Shown in pieces: positions 23,552 to 36,700 of a DNA stretch of 64,000 nucleotides; the first letter of the stretch is position 1; each line of letters starts with the position of its first letter. The notes beneath the pieces are model-generated. The model was not told the DNA's origin and made no database searches. It worked only from the letters and a program-made list of their open reading frames with translations. The position numbers were made by a program, and so were the translations under genes. Source of the stretch: Cristatella mucedo (taxonomy: Eukaryota > Bryozoa > Phylactolaemata > Cristatellidae); assembly GCA_009760855.2 (NCBI GenBank), contig WPIO01000094.1:1382501-1446500 (forward strand). Direction: 5' to 3'.

Positions 23552-24614
23552 TTTATTTCCACACAAATTCAGACACGGTAAGATTTAAGTTGGCATCAAA
23601 TTACAGCATGGTCAGACTAAAGCGAAATCACAGGGAACATTAAATGATGAGACACACGAATATGCAGGAGCAGAGGAAGCAGCCAGCAACGGCATATCAC
23701 AATTCAGCAGGCAGTGATATCACCAACAGCTCAGTGGCAGAAATGCATTGATACAAAGAGTAGGGTCAAAGGAACGATAATGCACAAGCTAGCCAGTATG
23801 TAAGTCTAACACAAGCGTCGTCTACAAATAGCCAGGGAAGACAAGCAAGACTAGCACCTACTACTACTGGTCGCTCTGCCGTGTCCTGTCCAATGAGCTT
23901 CATGCTCTACCCCTAAATCAGCTTCAGTTGAGGAGCTGCATGGTGCATGTGCACATGATGACACCTATTCTCATCAAACTGTTTCTTCTGCATATGAAAG
24001 ACTTCACAATAAAATGAACAGGCAAAGGAAAGAGCCAACCCTAATAAACAGGCTTCACCAGGAAGTTCGTATTACTTCACAGAGGGAAGAATAGCCCAAA
24101 GTAGGTCACACAAAAGGTCACAGCTGCTGCTTGCCAGTCTACTGAAATCAAATGTACAGCAATTCTGCTGATATGCGGCAGCAAAAAAAACACGTGTTAT
24201 CACAAATGGAAACGATGGCTGATTTTACTTGACCAGTAAGGTGCCAGCTTAAAAAAAAAGATTACACTGCATACGAACACTACGTACATGGTCAGATAAT
24301 GCATGCCAGTGAATGTGGCAGGCACGCACACACCAACGTGCACGCAAAAGCACACACACCCACAGGCAAGGGGAAACAAACGTAGGCAGCCAGGCAAACA
24401 GACAGGCACAGACGGACAGACATACATACACCAAAAAAGTGGGAGTCTAAGGCAGAGTAGGCTGCTCTGGCTGCGATGACGTGTGTACAACTGCTTTGGC
24501 AGCCGGTGCTGTGCACGTGTTTTCGGTTTCAATGGCGGTTGGACATCACTGAGCCGCAAGATGAAGCCATTCGGGTGCATCAGCAATCCCTAACACTCTT
24601 CGGCATGCATTGAA
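23552..24614 (-). other. Probable 3' UTR of the transgelin-like gene with candidate polyadenylation signal
   Basis: The first minus-strand AATAAA downstream of the stop lies at 23557-23552, which would give a 3' UTR of about 1.06 kb. No repeat of the window's LINE or SINE families was seen in it. A CA-rich low-complexity stretch sits at 24310-24430. The end site is inferred from one hexamer only. Confidence 0.35.
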
Positions 24615-24794
24615 TTAGATGTGCCGAGTTGTGCCATATGGCGTCATGCCTGTCTGAGTAGCACCTCGGTATGAGCCGTACTGGAAGCCGACGACCTTAT
24701 CACCTTCCCTTAGCTTTTCGTCGGTGAAATTCCTCTCGTTCTTATCGGCCAGTTTGACTCCAATGACGGGGCCCTCGAAGCCGTTCTTTCTTGC
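24615..24794 (-). CDS. TAGLN-like: Transgelin-like exon 6 (calponin-like repeat and stop)
   Basis: The exon starts after the acceptor TTGACAG; the codon before it in frame is a stop, which fixes the boundary. It encodes residues 135-193: [35 protein letters not shown], then the calponin-like repeat and the terminal GTTRHI followed by TAA at 24617-24615. Confidence 0.95.
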   Translation of the reverse strand, partial: ARKNGFEGPVIGVKLADKNERNFTDEKLREGDKVVGFQYGSYRGATQTGMTPYGTTRHI

Positions 24795-27700
24795 CTGTCA
24801 ACGTGGACCAAATTCACCTTAATTTGCCGTACAAGGAAGATAGTGTGCAATGACTTCTTCACCCGAAGACAACTAGCGGCGTGATCCGAGGCCGACAGCG
24901 CAGCGGAGCGACGAGGAGGAGGAGGAGCTGGCAGATACGAGGAAGCTGACCGATCAGAGAGCAGAGAAAGCACATCATCGCAGGCTGGCATTTCCCTTCG
25001 ACACCACAGCCGCAGCACCAACCGCTGGCAGCTAGCAGCTGCCCTGGCATCACCTCGAACCCCAATCACCAAGGCAATTTGCTTACAGCACCGAAACCAT
25101 GCAGGCACACCACGGCAGTCTCCTCTGCCTATGCTCTACAGGAGGGCATGCTGCGGCCCAAGAAGACAAGCCGGACGAGCCGGAGGTGCAAGTGCAAGGC
25201 CGAGTAGGCTGCTACACGAGGCAGTGGGATGCAGGTGTCGCGAGGCAGTGTAGCAAGTCACTGCATCCTCTGACCGACCGACGCCCGGGACCAAAGTCCT
25301 TAGGTAAGGCTGCCGAAGCAGCAGTGCCAAAAACCGAAACACGAAGGCATGCTGCAAACAGGGTAGCACAACCAGTCAAACCCATTGCAAAGCTCCAAAG
25401 AATTAGCAACTTACGTATACAGATCGACAGAGCATTGCTGCTTATATATTACTGCAACACTGCTCTTCATTCTACCTGAAGCATGCCCAAGTTACACGAA
25501 TGCCCACGAATCGCGGTATGCAGCAGAGACAATTTTGTAATCGATTTGTGAACATTAAAGCAAATGGGTGCATGCAAAAAGTCTTAGTTTACAGCTATTC
25601 CTCCGGGAGAGGTTTGCTTCTTTTGAATTACTGTAAGACACAGTTGGCTTTTTGGTGACCTACAATGTACAGTACCATCGGCAAAGTGTGCAGGTAATGC
25701 ATCCAGTGATAAGCAACTTAGCACTTAAAGTTGCAACGGCTCGGGTTCTCCTAACAGGACCAACAGGTTTTTTTTTGAGACAGAAACACGCAGTCACCGA
25801 ATCCACATGACTCACCTGCAGTGTCCACTGGTCGGTTCAGCCACTCATGCTACTATGCAGGAACTCGTCAGCCAGCCACTCGGCACGACATTTTAGGAAG
25901 CACTAGACTAGAGAACGTGCCAGCAGCCTACCATAAATGGAAGCCCCGACAACAGGGCCGCTCAAGCCTCGACCCAGCTCAGAGTCCCAGCGAGAAAAGC
26001 GCTACCCAGGTAACCGTTCATTGCAGGCTGCACTACTGCACATCGTGAGCTGGTTTAGTTCAGAAGTTAAGGTGTTCGCCCCGACCAAGGTCTGGCTGAG
26101 GTCGTGTGCTCGAGCCCGGAGGCACATGCGAAGCGCCTGAATAAAGATTAAGCTCTCTTAGGGCGCTATACAAAATAATTATTTTTTTTGCACAATATGG
26201 TACACGGGTAATTTGTAGAAAAGTACCAAAATATAGCGCATCTGGCTCATGAAGTGAGCAAGAGAATTGCTAACTTTTGAATGCGCTATTAGCTCAACAG
26301 GTTGCTTTGCCCACCATCTCATAAAAAGAGTGATCACCATCACCATCTTAGCTGATTTAAGGGTCTGTGTTAGCCACATGGGTGGCAGGGGGGGCGTATT
26401 GCTCCCATACTCTGCTGCTCTTGGCAAAGCAAAATATTAGCTGCTTTAACAACCTCATTTGTAGAGTGGCAGAAGAGCCTAATCGGCTATTACCAATACT
26501 TGCAGTATGCAATAAAGAATCGCCTAACTGCAGAGCACGAACCCACGCCCTCGGTCGTGAAAACCGAGCTTAGAAGAAGAGTAGCAAATGTAAAGCGCCT
26601 AGAGAGAGATTAAGTTCTCTGAGGGTGCTTTATCAAGTGAATTATTATTATTATTATATTATTATCAAGGACTGCAGACAACTGCGTTGATCGCGTTCGC
26701 TCGCACACACACACACACACTCGCGCGCGCACACACACACACACGAGCAGATCGCTTTAGGATGTACGATTTTCCTTGGCTGAGCTTCGTTTAATAAAAT
26801 AACTTAGATAACTTTACATATAGAGCTACACATTAAATGACAAACCCAAAATCACTCGGCTGATTTAAAAAAAAAATAACTAGGTGAAACAAATCTTCTA
26901 GCACTGAACTCGGACGTTGCTTATAAAGGCAGCATGGCCCCGACATCTTCAGCTAGATTTACATTTACCCAAACTCATAAATATGACAGCAGAGCACTCA
27001 CACTTCAACAAACAATTCCACCCATGAATGGTTAGATAGCATCTCTAGATTTTTATTGGAAAATTGTGATGACATAGCCAGGCAGTGGCCAAGTGCACGC
27101 GAAATGGATCATTCGTGGACTTGGTGATGGCTTAACATTTGCAAAATACTGGGTTACGATTAGCTATCGTAGTTATCGTTGTTTTTTAAACCTAATGCTA
27201 CACATCGCAACGGCCGACAAGGTTCATTGGAGCTACACTACACTAACTAGCTTGAACTACTGTAGTTTGGTTGCTAAAACAGACCGGCATAGGATGTGTG
27301 ATATTAACTTTAAAATTATCAAGCATTCAGGTCACAAGCAAACCATCCAGCATAAGCCATAGCTAAGAGTGACGGATCAGTACCTGCCACAACCTCTCAC
27401 TCTGCCGTCAGCAAACTTGTTCTTGCCAAAATGAAGGCATGTACTTAACGTAAAGAGCCCAGAAAGAGATTAAGTTCTCTGAGGGAGCTGTATCAAGTGT
27501 TTTATTAATATTATTAAAGGACTAATTCACACGAGATTGCAGCAGTAATTCCGCAATGACTTAGTCAGTAGGCAAGTATTTCTGAAACTAAGAAAACTTT
27601 GCAATGACCCACTGATGGCAAAGATCAGTATACAATGCTGGTGATCATTCAGTAGTCAAGAACGTTATCTACTGGCCCAAAATCCAAGCATCCTGGGAAT

Positions 27701-30700
27701 CAAGAAGTCAACTCAACTATTTCAGTACTTTATACATTCACGGCCAAGAAAATGCTAGCAGAAGGTAGAATTCACACGAGTTTGTTATACTAGTAACACG
27801 CTGCACTCTCAGTTTGCTTACCAAGTTCAAGAAAACCAAATGCTTAGCACATTTTAAAACTTATAGCGCAACATCCGGTCTTTAAAATAGTAGCCATTTT
27901 TAGCAGATATTTTTCTAGTGCTCATCAGCACACTTCGACATTAAAGTTATTGGACAAACCAAACAAATTTTGCACAAAGACATCTGCAGGCCTGAGCGGT
28001 TCGAAGCTACACAGGAAATCTTGGTTAAACAAAACAAAGGAAAAAACGCCCAATTGCAGCTTGTAGTAAACAAGATATTATCGAAACTTTAAAACTGACT
28101 TACATACATTGACTCTCTTACTTACTTTATACTACGCCAAAATGATGTACTAAATCAAATTTTGATTCCGCAACTTCCACCACTTTTAATGCAGAAAATC
28201 ACTGCAGCTTTGGCTTCTATCTGCTGAGAATGACGTAAGTGGATGGTTTCTTGAGGCAATCTCTTCTTCGACTTCTTTCATGTTGAATCATATCTGGCCC
28301 ACGACTGAATACATAAGTCCAACCCGATGTTTCACATCTAGAAAACTCGTGAAGTACCCGATTATGTCACTTAAACGCTCGTATCCAAGAGTAAATACTT
28401 GATAATCTCACACCACCCAGCTCAATCTAAACTTTTGGATGTTCTGATGCACAAAACAGGCTCCTTCGAAAACCAAAACTGTGTCAGAACAAACATAGAA
28501 TTTTCGAAAACGTTCATATAAACTTTTTGGCATATGGTGAGATAGCACATCATCATCTATAACAAATGTTGCCTCCTAAGTCAGCCTCTACCTTATGGCG
28601 ACATTATTAAGTCTTGATTGTGTATGAATCAGCTAGTTTCGGAAGTTAAACATCTTGATTCTGTTTACCTTAACAGCGGATATCAAGAAGCACTGCACAA
28701 GTGTCAACTAAAATGCTAAATTTCGGAAAAAATAGAGTAAAGCAAGAACAGAACAACACAGCAGCAAGAAGCCATTGGAAAAGTTCTGCCAGAATCGCTT
28801 CCAATCGAAGTGAATAAGAATCAGCTGAATGACGGGTCACTGGCGCTGCAGAGTAGGAGCATAATTTAAATAACCCAGACATTTTGCAATCGATAAACTA
28901 GGGCAAAAAAATTACCCAAAGAAGCTGGATGATTTCAGAGAACACTAGTTTTTGACAGTCATAAAAAGCTTCTGCAACTAGCCATAAACCGTAATTGCCA
29001 GACAAATGCTTTAGACTCACCAGCGATCCAAGCAAATGCAATGTGTTCACCACCTTCAAGAACAGAAAGTAGATAAGCATTAGTTACAGCTAGCACGTCT
29101 AGTTGAACAAAAGCTATATATACATACATACGCATATGTATTATATGTATGTATAAATGTCCATTCCCTGATATAACTGCAACAAGCTGGCAATTAAAAG
29201 AAATGTAAGCCCTACAGATTGTATATCGGCACTAGCTGCCACAGATGCTTCCACTATCTCGTAAACCTAAGGCGGCAGTTGGAGTTAAATAGTGCAGACG
29301 TAATTGCACAAGCTCTGATGAAACAAAGCTAATCTGCAATGGCCGACTAGGCTCAGCATGGCTGGTGCTACAGCTTTGGTCTGTCATTGCTGCCAGTGGA
29401 GGATAAGCTTGAGCTAACCGTCGTTGCATTAGAGCGATAGGCCCAAAGGAGTTCATGCGATCCACTCATGTAGACATGCAAACATTTTCTACACATTTAT
29501 TTTTTCTGTCTCAATCTAGTGAAGCTAAGCCTGCCCTGATGTGTGGGGGGCACAGACATTAATAATAATAATAATAATAATAATGCACTTGATAGAGCGC
29601 CCTCGGAGAACTCAATCTCTTTCTAGGGGCTTTACATTTGCTGCAAAAAGAAATGCAATTGAATGGGGAGTAATATCATGCTTGATAAACAAACAAAATG
29701 AATAACATGGTTAAGGGTGACATGCACAGGGTCAGCATGCAAATGTGGTTAGTGGCAGCATGCACAGTGTCAGCATGCATAAGCACATGAAGGACGAGTC
29801 ACAGGGACCCACTAAATGCTGTCCTAAATAGGTGTGTTAGTGTCTTTACATGTCCGGGACACGATGAACCTTGGCGCACATTTAAAATTTGCAGACTGTT
29901 GTAGGTAGTGTCTATCCACCCAAGCGAACACCGAAATAGCTTGTACAATGTCATAAAAGAATCCACGGACTTAGACGCACATTCTAAAAATTCGGGTACC
30001 GACTATCAACCTCTCCCTAGCCACTCCTGGAATCGGTGTCAACCAAACAGACATAATTAGTGAGTCAACCCTCACCATAGTAATTGAACTATTCACTTTT
30101 TTTGCCCAGCTTTACTTCCCAATACACGGTCAGCCGAGCTCCTACTGACTTCATATGGTGCCACAAGCGCAGGTTCAACTCCTGCATTAAGGAGAGAAAA
30201 ACCTATCGAGCTAGGTTCAGAAAGTAAGACAAACAGGTTCAACCGTTTGGGAATGGTATTCAACCCATCAACCTGTCTGATGCTTTTGTCAGTTAAGCTT
30301 TCTCTGAGGGCTTTAAACGCCAGCACGTCCTTGCTGATCCGGATGCCGAAATTCTTCGGTGAACTCGGCTCATCTATTAGCGGCTAATATGATAATGGCA
30401 TCTAGAAACAGTTTACTATCGCCATCTCCACTGACTGATCCGGTTCAGTGCAGCTTGCCAAAGGGTACTAGGTATCTAGAGGCTAATACTTAAGCTATAA
30501 CTATAGTCAAACGAATAGCAAAACTATGGGAGTTCTTATCAGCAGTCTGATAAAAGCACAGCTAGTGCCATTCCGAGGCATACTGCACGGTGACCTGCAG
30601 AGAGAAGTCATCTAACTGTATTAACCAAACTGATTATGCTGAGACCACAGGGCTGTGGCACAGGCATCCAAAACCATTTAAGATTGGTTCCAGCTCCGGT

Positions 30701-33700
30701 TAGATTCAAAATATGTTCCAACACCTGCCCACTGGAATGGCCCTTTATCAAGCTCCACCAGGCCACCGGCTGTGTAAACAGCTGGCCATGCGAAACCAGC
30801 AACTATCTGTGTTAGGTACGGATTACATTGCCAAGACAGCTAAAGAGTATCCCGAGCACTGCATGACCTTGTCATCGATTGCTCTTTCAAAGACCGTGGC
30901 ACCAAGATAGCACTGACAAACACACGGAAGTATTACCAGGCTTTGCTAATCACGAGGACGCTATCGGGAAGCAAACTTCCACCAACAGGCAGAAGCCAGG
31001 AACACCACGAGTGCATCCCCGACTCATCATGTGACCGAATGGAGCACTTACTATGTACATGTTCTTGCCATTGTACAGGTCGTCCGTCTGGAACACGTCA
31101 GTCTCTTTCATGCCATAGTCACGGCAAGCCCTGATGAATTTCTCGATGTTTTCCATCTGCGAATCAAATGAGCAGTGTCAGGGACATGCGCACACCCACA
31201 CACGCCATAAAACATGTATCAGAATAATACAATACTCGTGGCTTTCTGTTCATGAGATCAAGCCGTGAATCCTAGCCACTCTTCTCACTTTTGCCTCACC
31301 TAGGCAGCACGTGCACAGCTGCTGATCGGGTAAGCAGATGAGGATGTAGCGGCTTGTACCAACAAACGTGAAACTAAAAACAATGCAAGACTTAAAGAAC
31401 ATGAACCAGGAGAAAGGTTCTAAGGACGGATAGTAGTCTGAAATACCCGATGAGCTACACACCTGAAGTCCTCAGGAATGCAGCAAATCTAGTCTAAGTA
31501 CACTTAAAAATGGAGGGACGCCTGGGAAGGAGGACCGTATGCTGTACGATAGTCAGACTCACAACCATATGAGCGTTTCATAAGGTTTAGAGACTAGCTT
31601 GGCTTCACAGCCTTAGCTAAATCAAGGGCACAGGGATATGGCTGGATGGAGCTAAATCTTCCTGCAGGTTTAGATTACAGGACGCGGACTGGCTGGTCCA
31701 AACAAAGCGGCTGCTACATCAGCCTCTTAGCCGCCCGGAGCAATTCCAAAATCCTTCCTTTGGCTTTTAAGGTCACTTCACTTGCTTGCACCAGCAGCCT
31801 ACCTATCAGACCTGCTTGCTCTTCCAGGGAGCTCTCCCAATGCTCATCCCACGCCTCACAATCTAGTTATCTCGCATACCTAATACTAAACTGTAATCCT
31901 TCGGTGACCAAGCCTTTATCTGATATGCTCAGAAAGTCTGGAGCTTGCTTCCAACTACAGTCACTACCTGCAATGACCTCACTTCCAGCTACTTCTTCGT
32001 CCGATTGAACTTGTCTTTTGTGCTCTTGCGTGCTTACCTGTGCTTGTTAAGCATGTTAGCTCGCATATCGCTAACACATGGTTGCTGATTCTCTAGCAGC
32101 AAGTTGTGCAGCGCCTGGATAAGGTTTTGGTTTTCTGAGGGCACAATTCAATAGACCTACCAGGTACACGTTAATGTGCGCCGGAAGTGACCACGTGCCA
32201 CTCACTCAAGGTCGAGCTTTGGCTCTATGCCAATATCCTAGCTTGACTATTGATCGAAAGAAATTGATTCAAGCTTAAATCTAAATGTCATACAATCGAA
32301 CATGTACCCCTGGAAGCTACCAGTATGCAGTTCCACAGATATCGAGACTGAGCAAGCAAAGAGTAGATGACTCAAAAGAACAATTTTATATACCACAGCT
32401 GCATAACAAAGTCTTAGCTGCTTTTACCAGGCTTTCAGCAGGCAATAACAAACTTACTGCTTCGAGGCTCGATCCTAAGAACCAGGCCGTAAATCACGAG
32501 CCCTTAGAAACCGGGCTAGAGCACAAACAAGGTTAACGGATGGGGATGAACGCAGGAGGCAGAAGCCATTTGTCCAAGGGAGCTACAAGTCTCCCGAGGA
32601 AGCTGTGATATGTAAGCCTTTTAGCGACTCACTGACTCGTTCCGGCTTGCTGCAGCAGCTTTCACTGCACCTCCTGCTTACCGTATCCTCCAGAAAAGTG
32701 GCCGAGACAGATGCTTTTCTGCAGAAGATTCCCCAACCAAAAAACTTCTGCCACAATTCTTGCAGAGCAGAGTGAACTCCTGTGCGAGGGAAGCTCACTG
32801 AGCCCTCTCGGCCAACGGGCTGCTCCAGCCTTTGCTCTGCTTTTACGGCTAGCTGTTTCATAAACTAGAACCGTATCACACCTTCATAGGGGTGCGATGA
32901 GTGAGACCTTGGCTGCATGACAACGACCACGAGTGGAACGTAACTCAGGAGTTGAGTATGATGTATATAAAACATCCAGCTAGAAGAATCACTTGGCCTC
33001 CGGGCTCCTCTTTGATACCGGGTCCGTGGGCTCGAACCCAGTGGCTTATGTGCAGCCCCTGGGTAGAGATTAAGTTCACCTTAGAGGCTATATAAATGAT
33101 TTTTGTTTATAAATTATTTTTAATTCGGTTACTGGCAGAGAGTCGCTATGGACCGTGATACTCCATCGCTGCAAATGCAGCAAGCACTTTAGATGGCATC
33201 TTCGAATATGTATTATTACTCTACATGTATCTGGACATGCACTACAACACATCAATTGCTACTGCCATTAAGTAGCTACCAAGCGCCATTATGATCCAAC
33301 TCGTCCTAAAAGTACTTAAGTCGCACACCGTGAGTGAGGAGGCGCCAATCATATTAGGTAGCACGATGTGTACATTAAACAGCAAAAGTGCCACATCTGA
33401 AGATGGCATGCACACAGATGCATGCAGGAGTGGGTGCATGCACTGCGATGGCTGCCACAAGATTGGTGACCAAAACCAATAATCACCTGCTTGAAAGCTA
33501 GCTGGCTGCTGTTGATCTTGATGCTGTCAGGCTTGAGTGAGTTAAAGAGCCTAAAATGCAATGCATAGCACTGTGATGTCAGCATACAGCATCATATTTG
33601 CGGCAGCTAAGGAAATCGCCCAAGTGATCAGCACCAGAATGAAACGAAGATGCCACGAGTAGGGAAGAACATAAAAAAGCACTACACTGACAGCAATGCT

Positions 33701-36700
33701 AATGCAAAGATGAGCAGCTGTGGTCTCACATACATGATTATGAGACAAATGCTAATACGGAAACCCCATACAGCACTTACGATTTCAAACTCGACCTCAT
33801 TTTGCAGTTTTTTTATAGCACACTCAATGCCGAAGCTGCTTTTACTATGCATTCGGCAGCCAACAGACTTAATCTCACAAAACAAAGAGAAAGTCATAAG
33901 ATAGCTACCTGATTAAACAACCTCTTTTGTAAAGTGACAGAAGAGCCTTTACGGCTATCACCACCACATGCAGCAACAATAAAAGGCCCCTTCGCAGCAT
34001 TCGAACCCACGACTTCGGGACCAAGGTCGTGAAAAGCAACCACCTTACCTAGTGGGTCATTACAGCTAGCTGAGTCAGGAGAGCAGTTGAGGTAGTGAGT
34101 AGCATAGAAGTAGCAACTCGGGGCGACTGGAAAGGATATGCTGTAGTTGACAGCTGGAGAGCATGTCGTTGAGCAAGAATTTTGGAAGTTAGTTTCACAG
34201 TCTAGGACCTGCTGAGCAAAAGCTTCTGTCGCCAACCGTCATTAACCAGAAGAATGGAACAGCTATAGAGGACCTGAAGGCACGAGAAGGCTGCGACTGG
34301 TATAGCAGTTCAGCTAGGTATAAAGAAGCCAATCTGAAGCAGCCCTTGTGGGTCAGCTTAAGAGCTTTACCCTGTAATCATTAATCAACCGGAAGTCATC
34401 CAAAGTCTTTCAGCAAAGGAGACACACGGTCAAACATATTGGATTTGAAAACTAACCTTGTAGCCATAGTCATCACAAGTTGCAGAGGCCTAATGGATTT
34501 TTTCGGTAGCCCAGCAAAAATGAAACTGCAATAATCTAACCGAGACAAAACTAGGGAGCAAGTTGAATTTTTTGCAAGCCACCGTGGTAGACAGTACCTA
34601 ATCTTATGCATGCTGACAGCATGCATGCTGCCACTAACCAAACTTGCATGCTGACCCTGTGCATGTCACCCCTAATCATGCTATTCTTGTTATTTATCGA
34701 ACATAATACCACTAACCATTCCATCGAGCTTTCTTTGCAGCAAATGTAAAGTGCGTAGAAAGAGATTGAGTTCTCTGAGGGCACAATAGCAAATGTATTA
34801 TTATCATTATTATTACTATCCTAGATAGGAATCAAACGTCATGACTAGCAGCAGAAGCAGTCTTATTAACAAAACTTTAAAGATGTATGGGAGTAGTCAA
34901 AGACGACGTCTAAATTCCGAGCACACGGTGACAGTCACACAACGTCATCACCAATTAAAGATGATGGCCTTCTAGTCCTGACGAATGCTTGGGGTGAGTA
35001 GCAGTTCTGTTTAATCGACATTAAGTTTACAGATATTTGATATCCCGGATCGAATGTCTGCAAGGCAAGCATTCGTTTAGGTTCTGCCTAAAAGGAGAAC
35101 AGTAAGGGACCAAGGATGGGCATTGTGGAATTCCACAGGTGAACTGTGTCTGGTGGATGAGACCTGACCCCAATCGACACGGATTGAACAAGACAGGATA
35201 AGTATGATGTTTCGATGGTTTGGCCCAGTGGTTAAGGTGCTCTCCCGACCAAGGTCATGGCAAGTGTATTTGATGACCGAGGTCGTGGGCTCAAGCCCCG
35301 TGGCACATGTGAAGCACCTGAATAGAGAATAACTTAAACCACTCCAGTGCGTCGTCTGCCAGACCGATCGCTGCTCTCAATCGTTTAAGCAGGATACCAC
35401 GATCAATGGTGTCGAAGGCAGTTGATAAATCCAGCTAGAGTGACATTGGGTAATCGTTGCTGCATATCAGGATGCCATTGGTTAGAAGGAAGAGAGCAGT
35501 TTCAGCAGAGCGATGTAGCTTGAATACAGAGTCAAGTTTTTGACAAATTGATCTTTTCAATACATGCTACAAGCTGCTTAGCAACCATTTTGTTTCAAGA
35601 ATCTTTGCCAAAAAAGAAGAGTGTGATAAGAAAAGAGGATAAGAAAAGAAACTGGGCGATAGTTAGCTAGGACCTCTGAATCTAACCCAGACTTTTTAAG
35701 TAACAGTCTAACGATGGCGAATTTGAAGGACTTAGGCACAACCTCTTCTTCCAGAGAGGCATTAACAAATCTCAGCGATGGACAGACAGGGGATGGTATA
35801 AGGTCTTCAGGGGACAAGCTCTTTTTACAAGACATTATTTAGGTTGCCCATTGCATGCAGGAACCACCAACAATCTCTTAACGAAGGTCACACTACGTGA
35901 TTCAACGATTGCTTTAGTCGGGGGGGACTTTATGAAGGCACGACCGTGCACATTTGTGTCGGTGAAAAAGGCTAAAAACTTGTCGGCCGAGCCGTTAACA
36001 TCTGGTGAGTGAGACCTATCACAATTGGTAAGAAACTTACTCCCCGTCTTATACCTGCTTTGGGTCTGAGTGGCAGGACTTTAGTTTTCGAGTAATAAAA
36101 GCCTTGGTTTTCAAAGCTTCCGGGTGTAGGCCCGAAGGAAGTCTTTGAAATTGGCTAAATGATCAGACCAAGACTTCTTAAGGCGGCGCACAAGCATCAG
36201 CTTTATGCGGCACATCTTTTGAGGTTATTAGGCAAACTGAAAGGAATCTACACGACTCTGTACACAGACAGAACTTACTGGAGCATGCTCGTAAATGGCA
36301 CTCCTAAGTTTCATGTTCACTGCATCAGTGAGGGTATCGAGTCTTTCGGTCGAGTCTGGGTGTACATCAAGAAGCGTTGCTTCATAAACAGATTTCAAAT
36401 ATTTGTCCTGGTCAATGCATTAAGTTTCGTTGCTGGACAAACTCGACGTTACCCACATGTACAATGAAACAAGGACAGTAAAAGAGACAGTGCAATAATC
36501 TGATATGATCAGTGGGCAAACAACATCAGCGGGGCACACATCCTTAGTGATAACGAGATCCAGAATATGGCCACCAACTTCAGTGGCATGATAAATCTGT
36601 TTAACCAAACCAAAGCTCTCCAGATAGTCAAGAAATGAGTGGATCTGGCTGTTAATAATAAAAATAATAATAATGCACTTGATAAAGTGCCCTCAGAGAA

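Larger units (their letters stand above)
24795..29020 (-). other. Intron 5 of the transgelin-like gene
   Basis: Holds SINE-1, SINE-2, two LINE-A tails and a CA microsatellite. Strong donor-like sites (CTGCAG|GTGAGT at 25814, TATAC|GTAAGT near 25415, minus strand) have no matching family exon and are taken as decoys. Confidence 0.55.

Noticed and set aside
25980-26030. [11 protein letters not shown]-like minus-strand stretch considered as exon 5
   Set aside because: No acceptor AG lies between it and an in-frame stop.
27366-27390. VVAG-like candidate for the missing transgelin exon 5
   Set aside because: Poor donor context and no LxxLG helix; the 29021-29053 exon fits motif, phase and both splice sites.
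30713-30910. Forward open frame and opposite-strand scraps in intron 4
   Set aside because: No motif; lies in an intron of a supported gene on the other strand.
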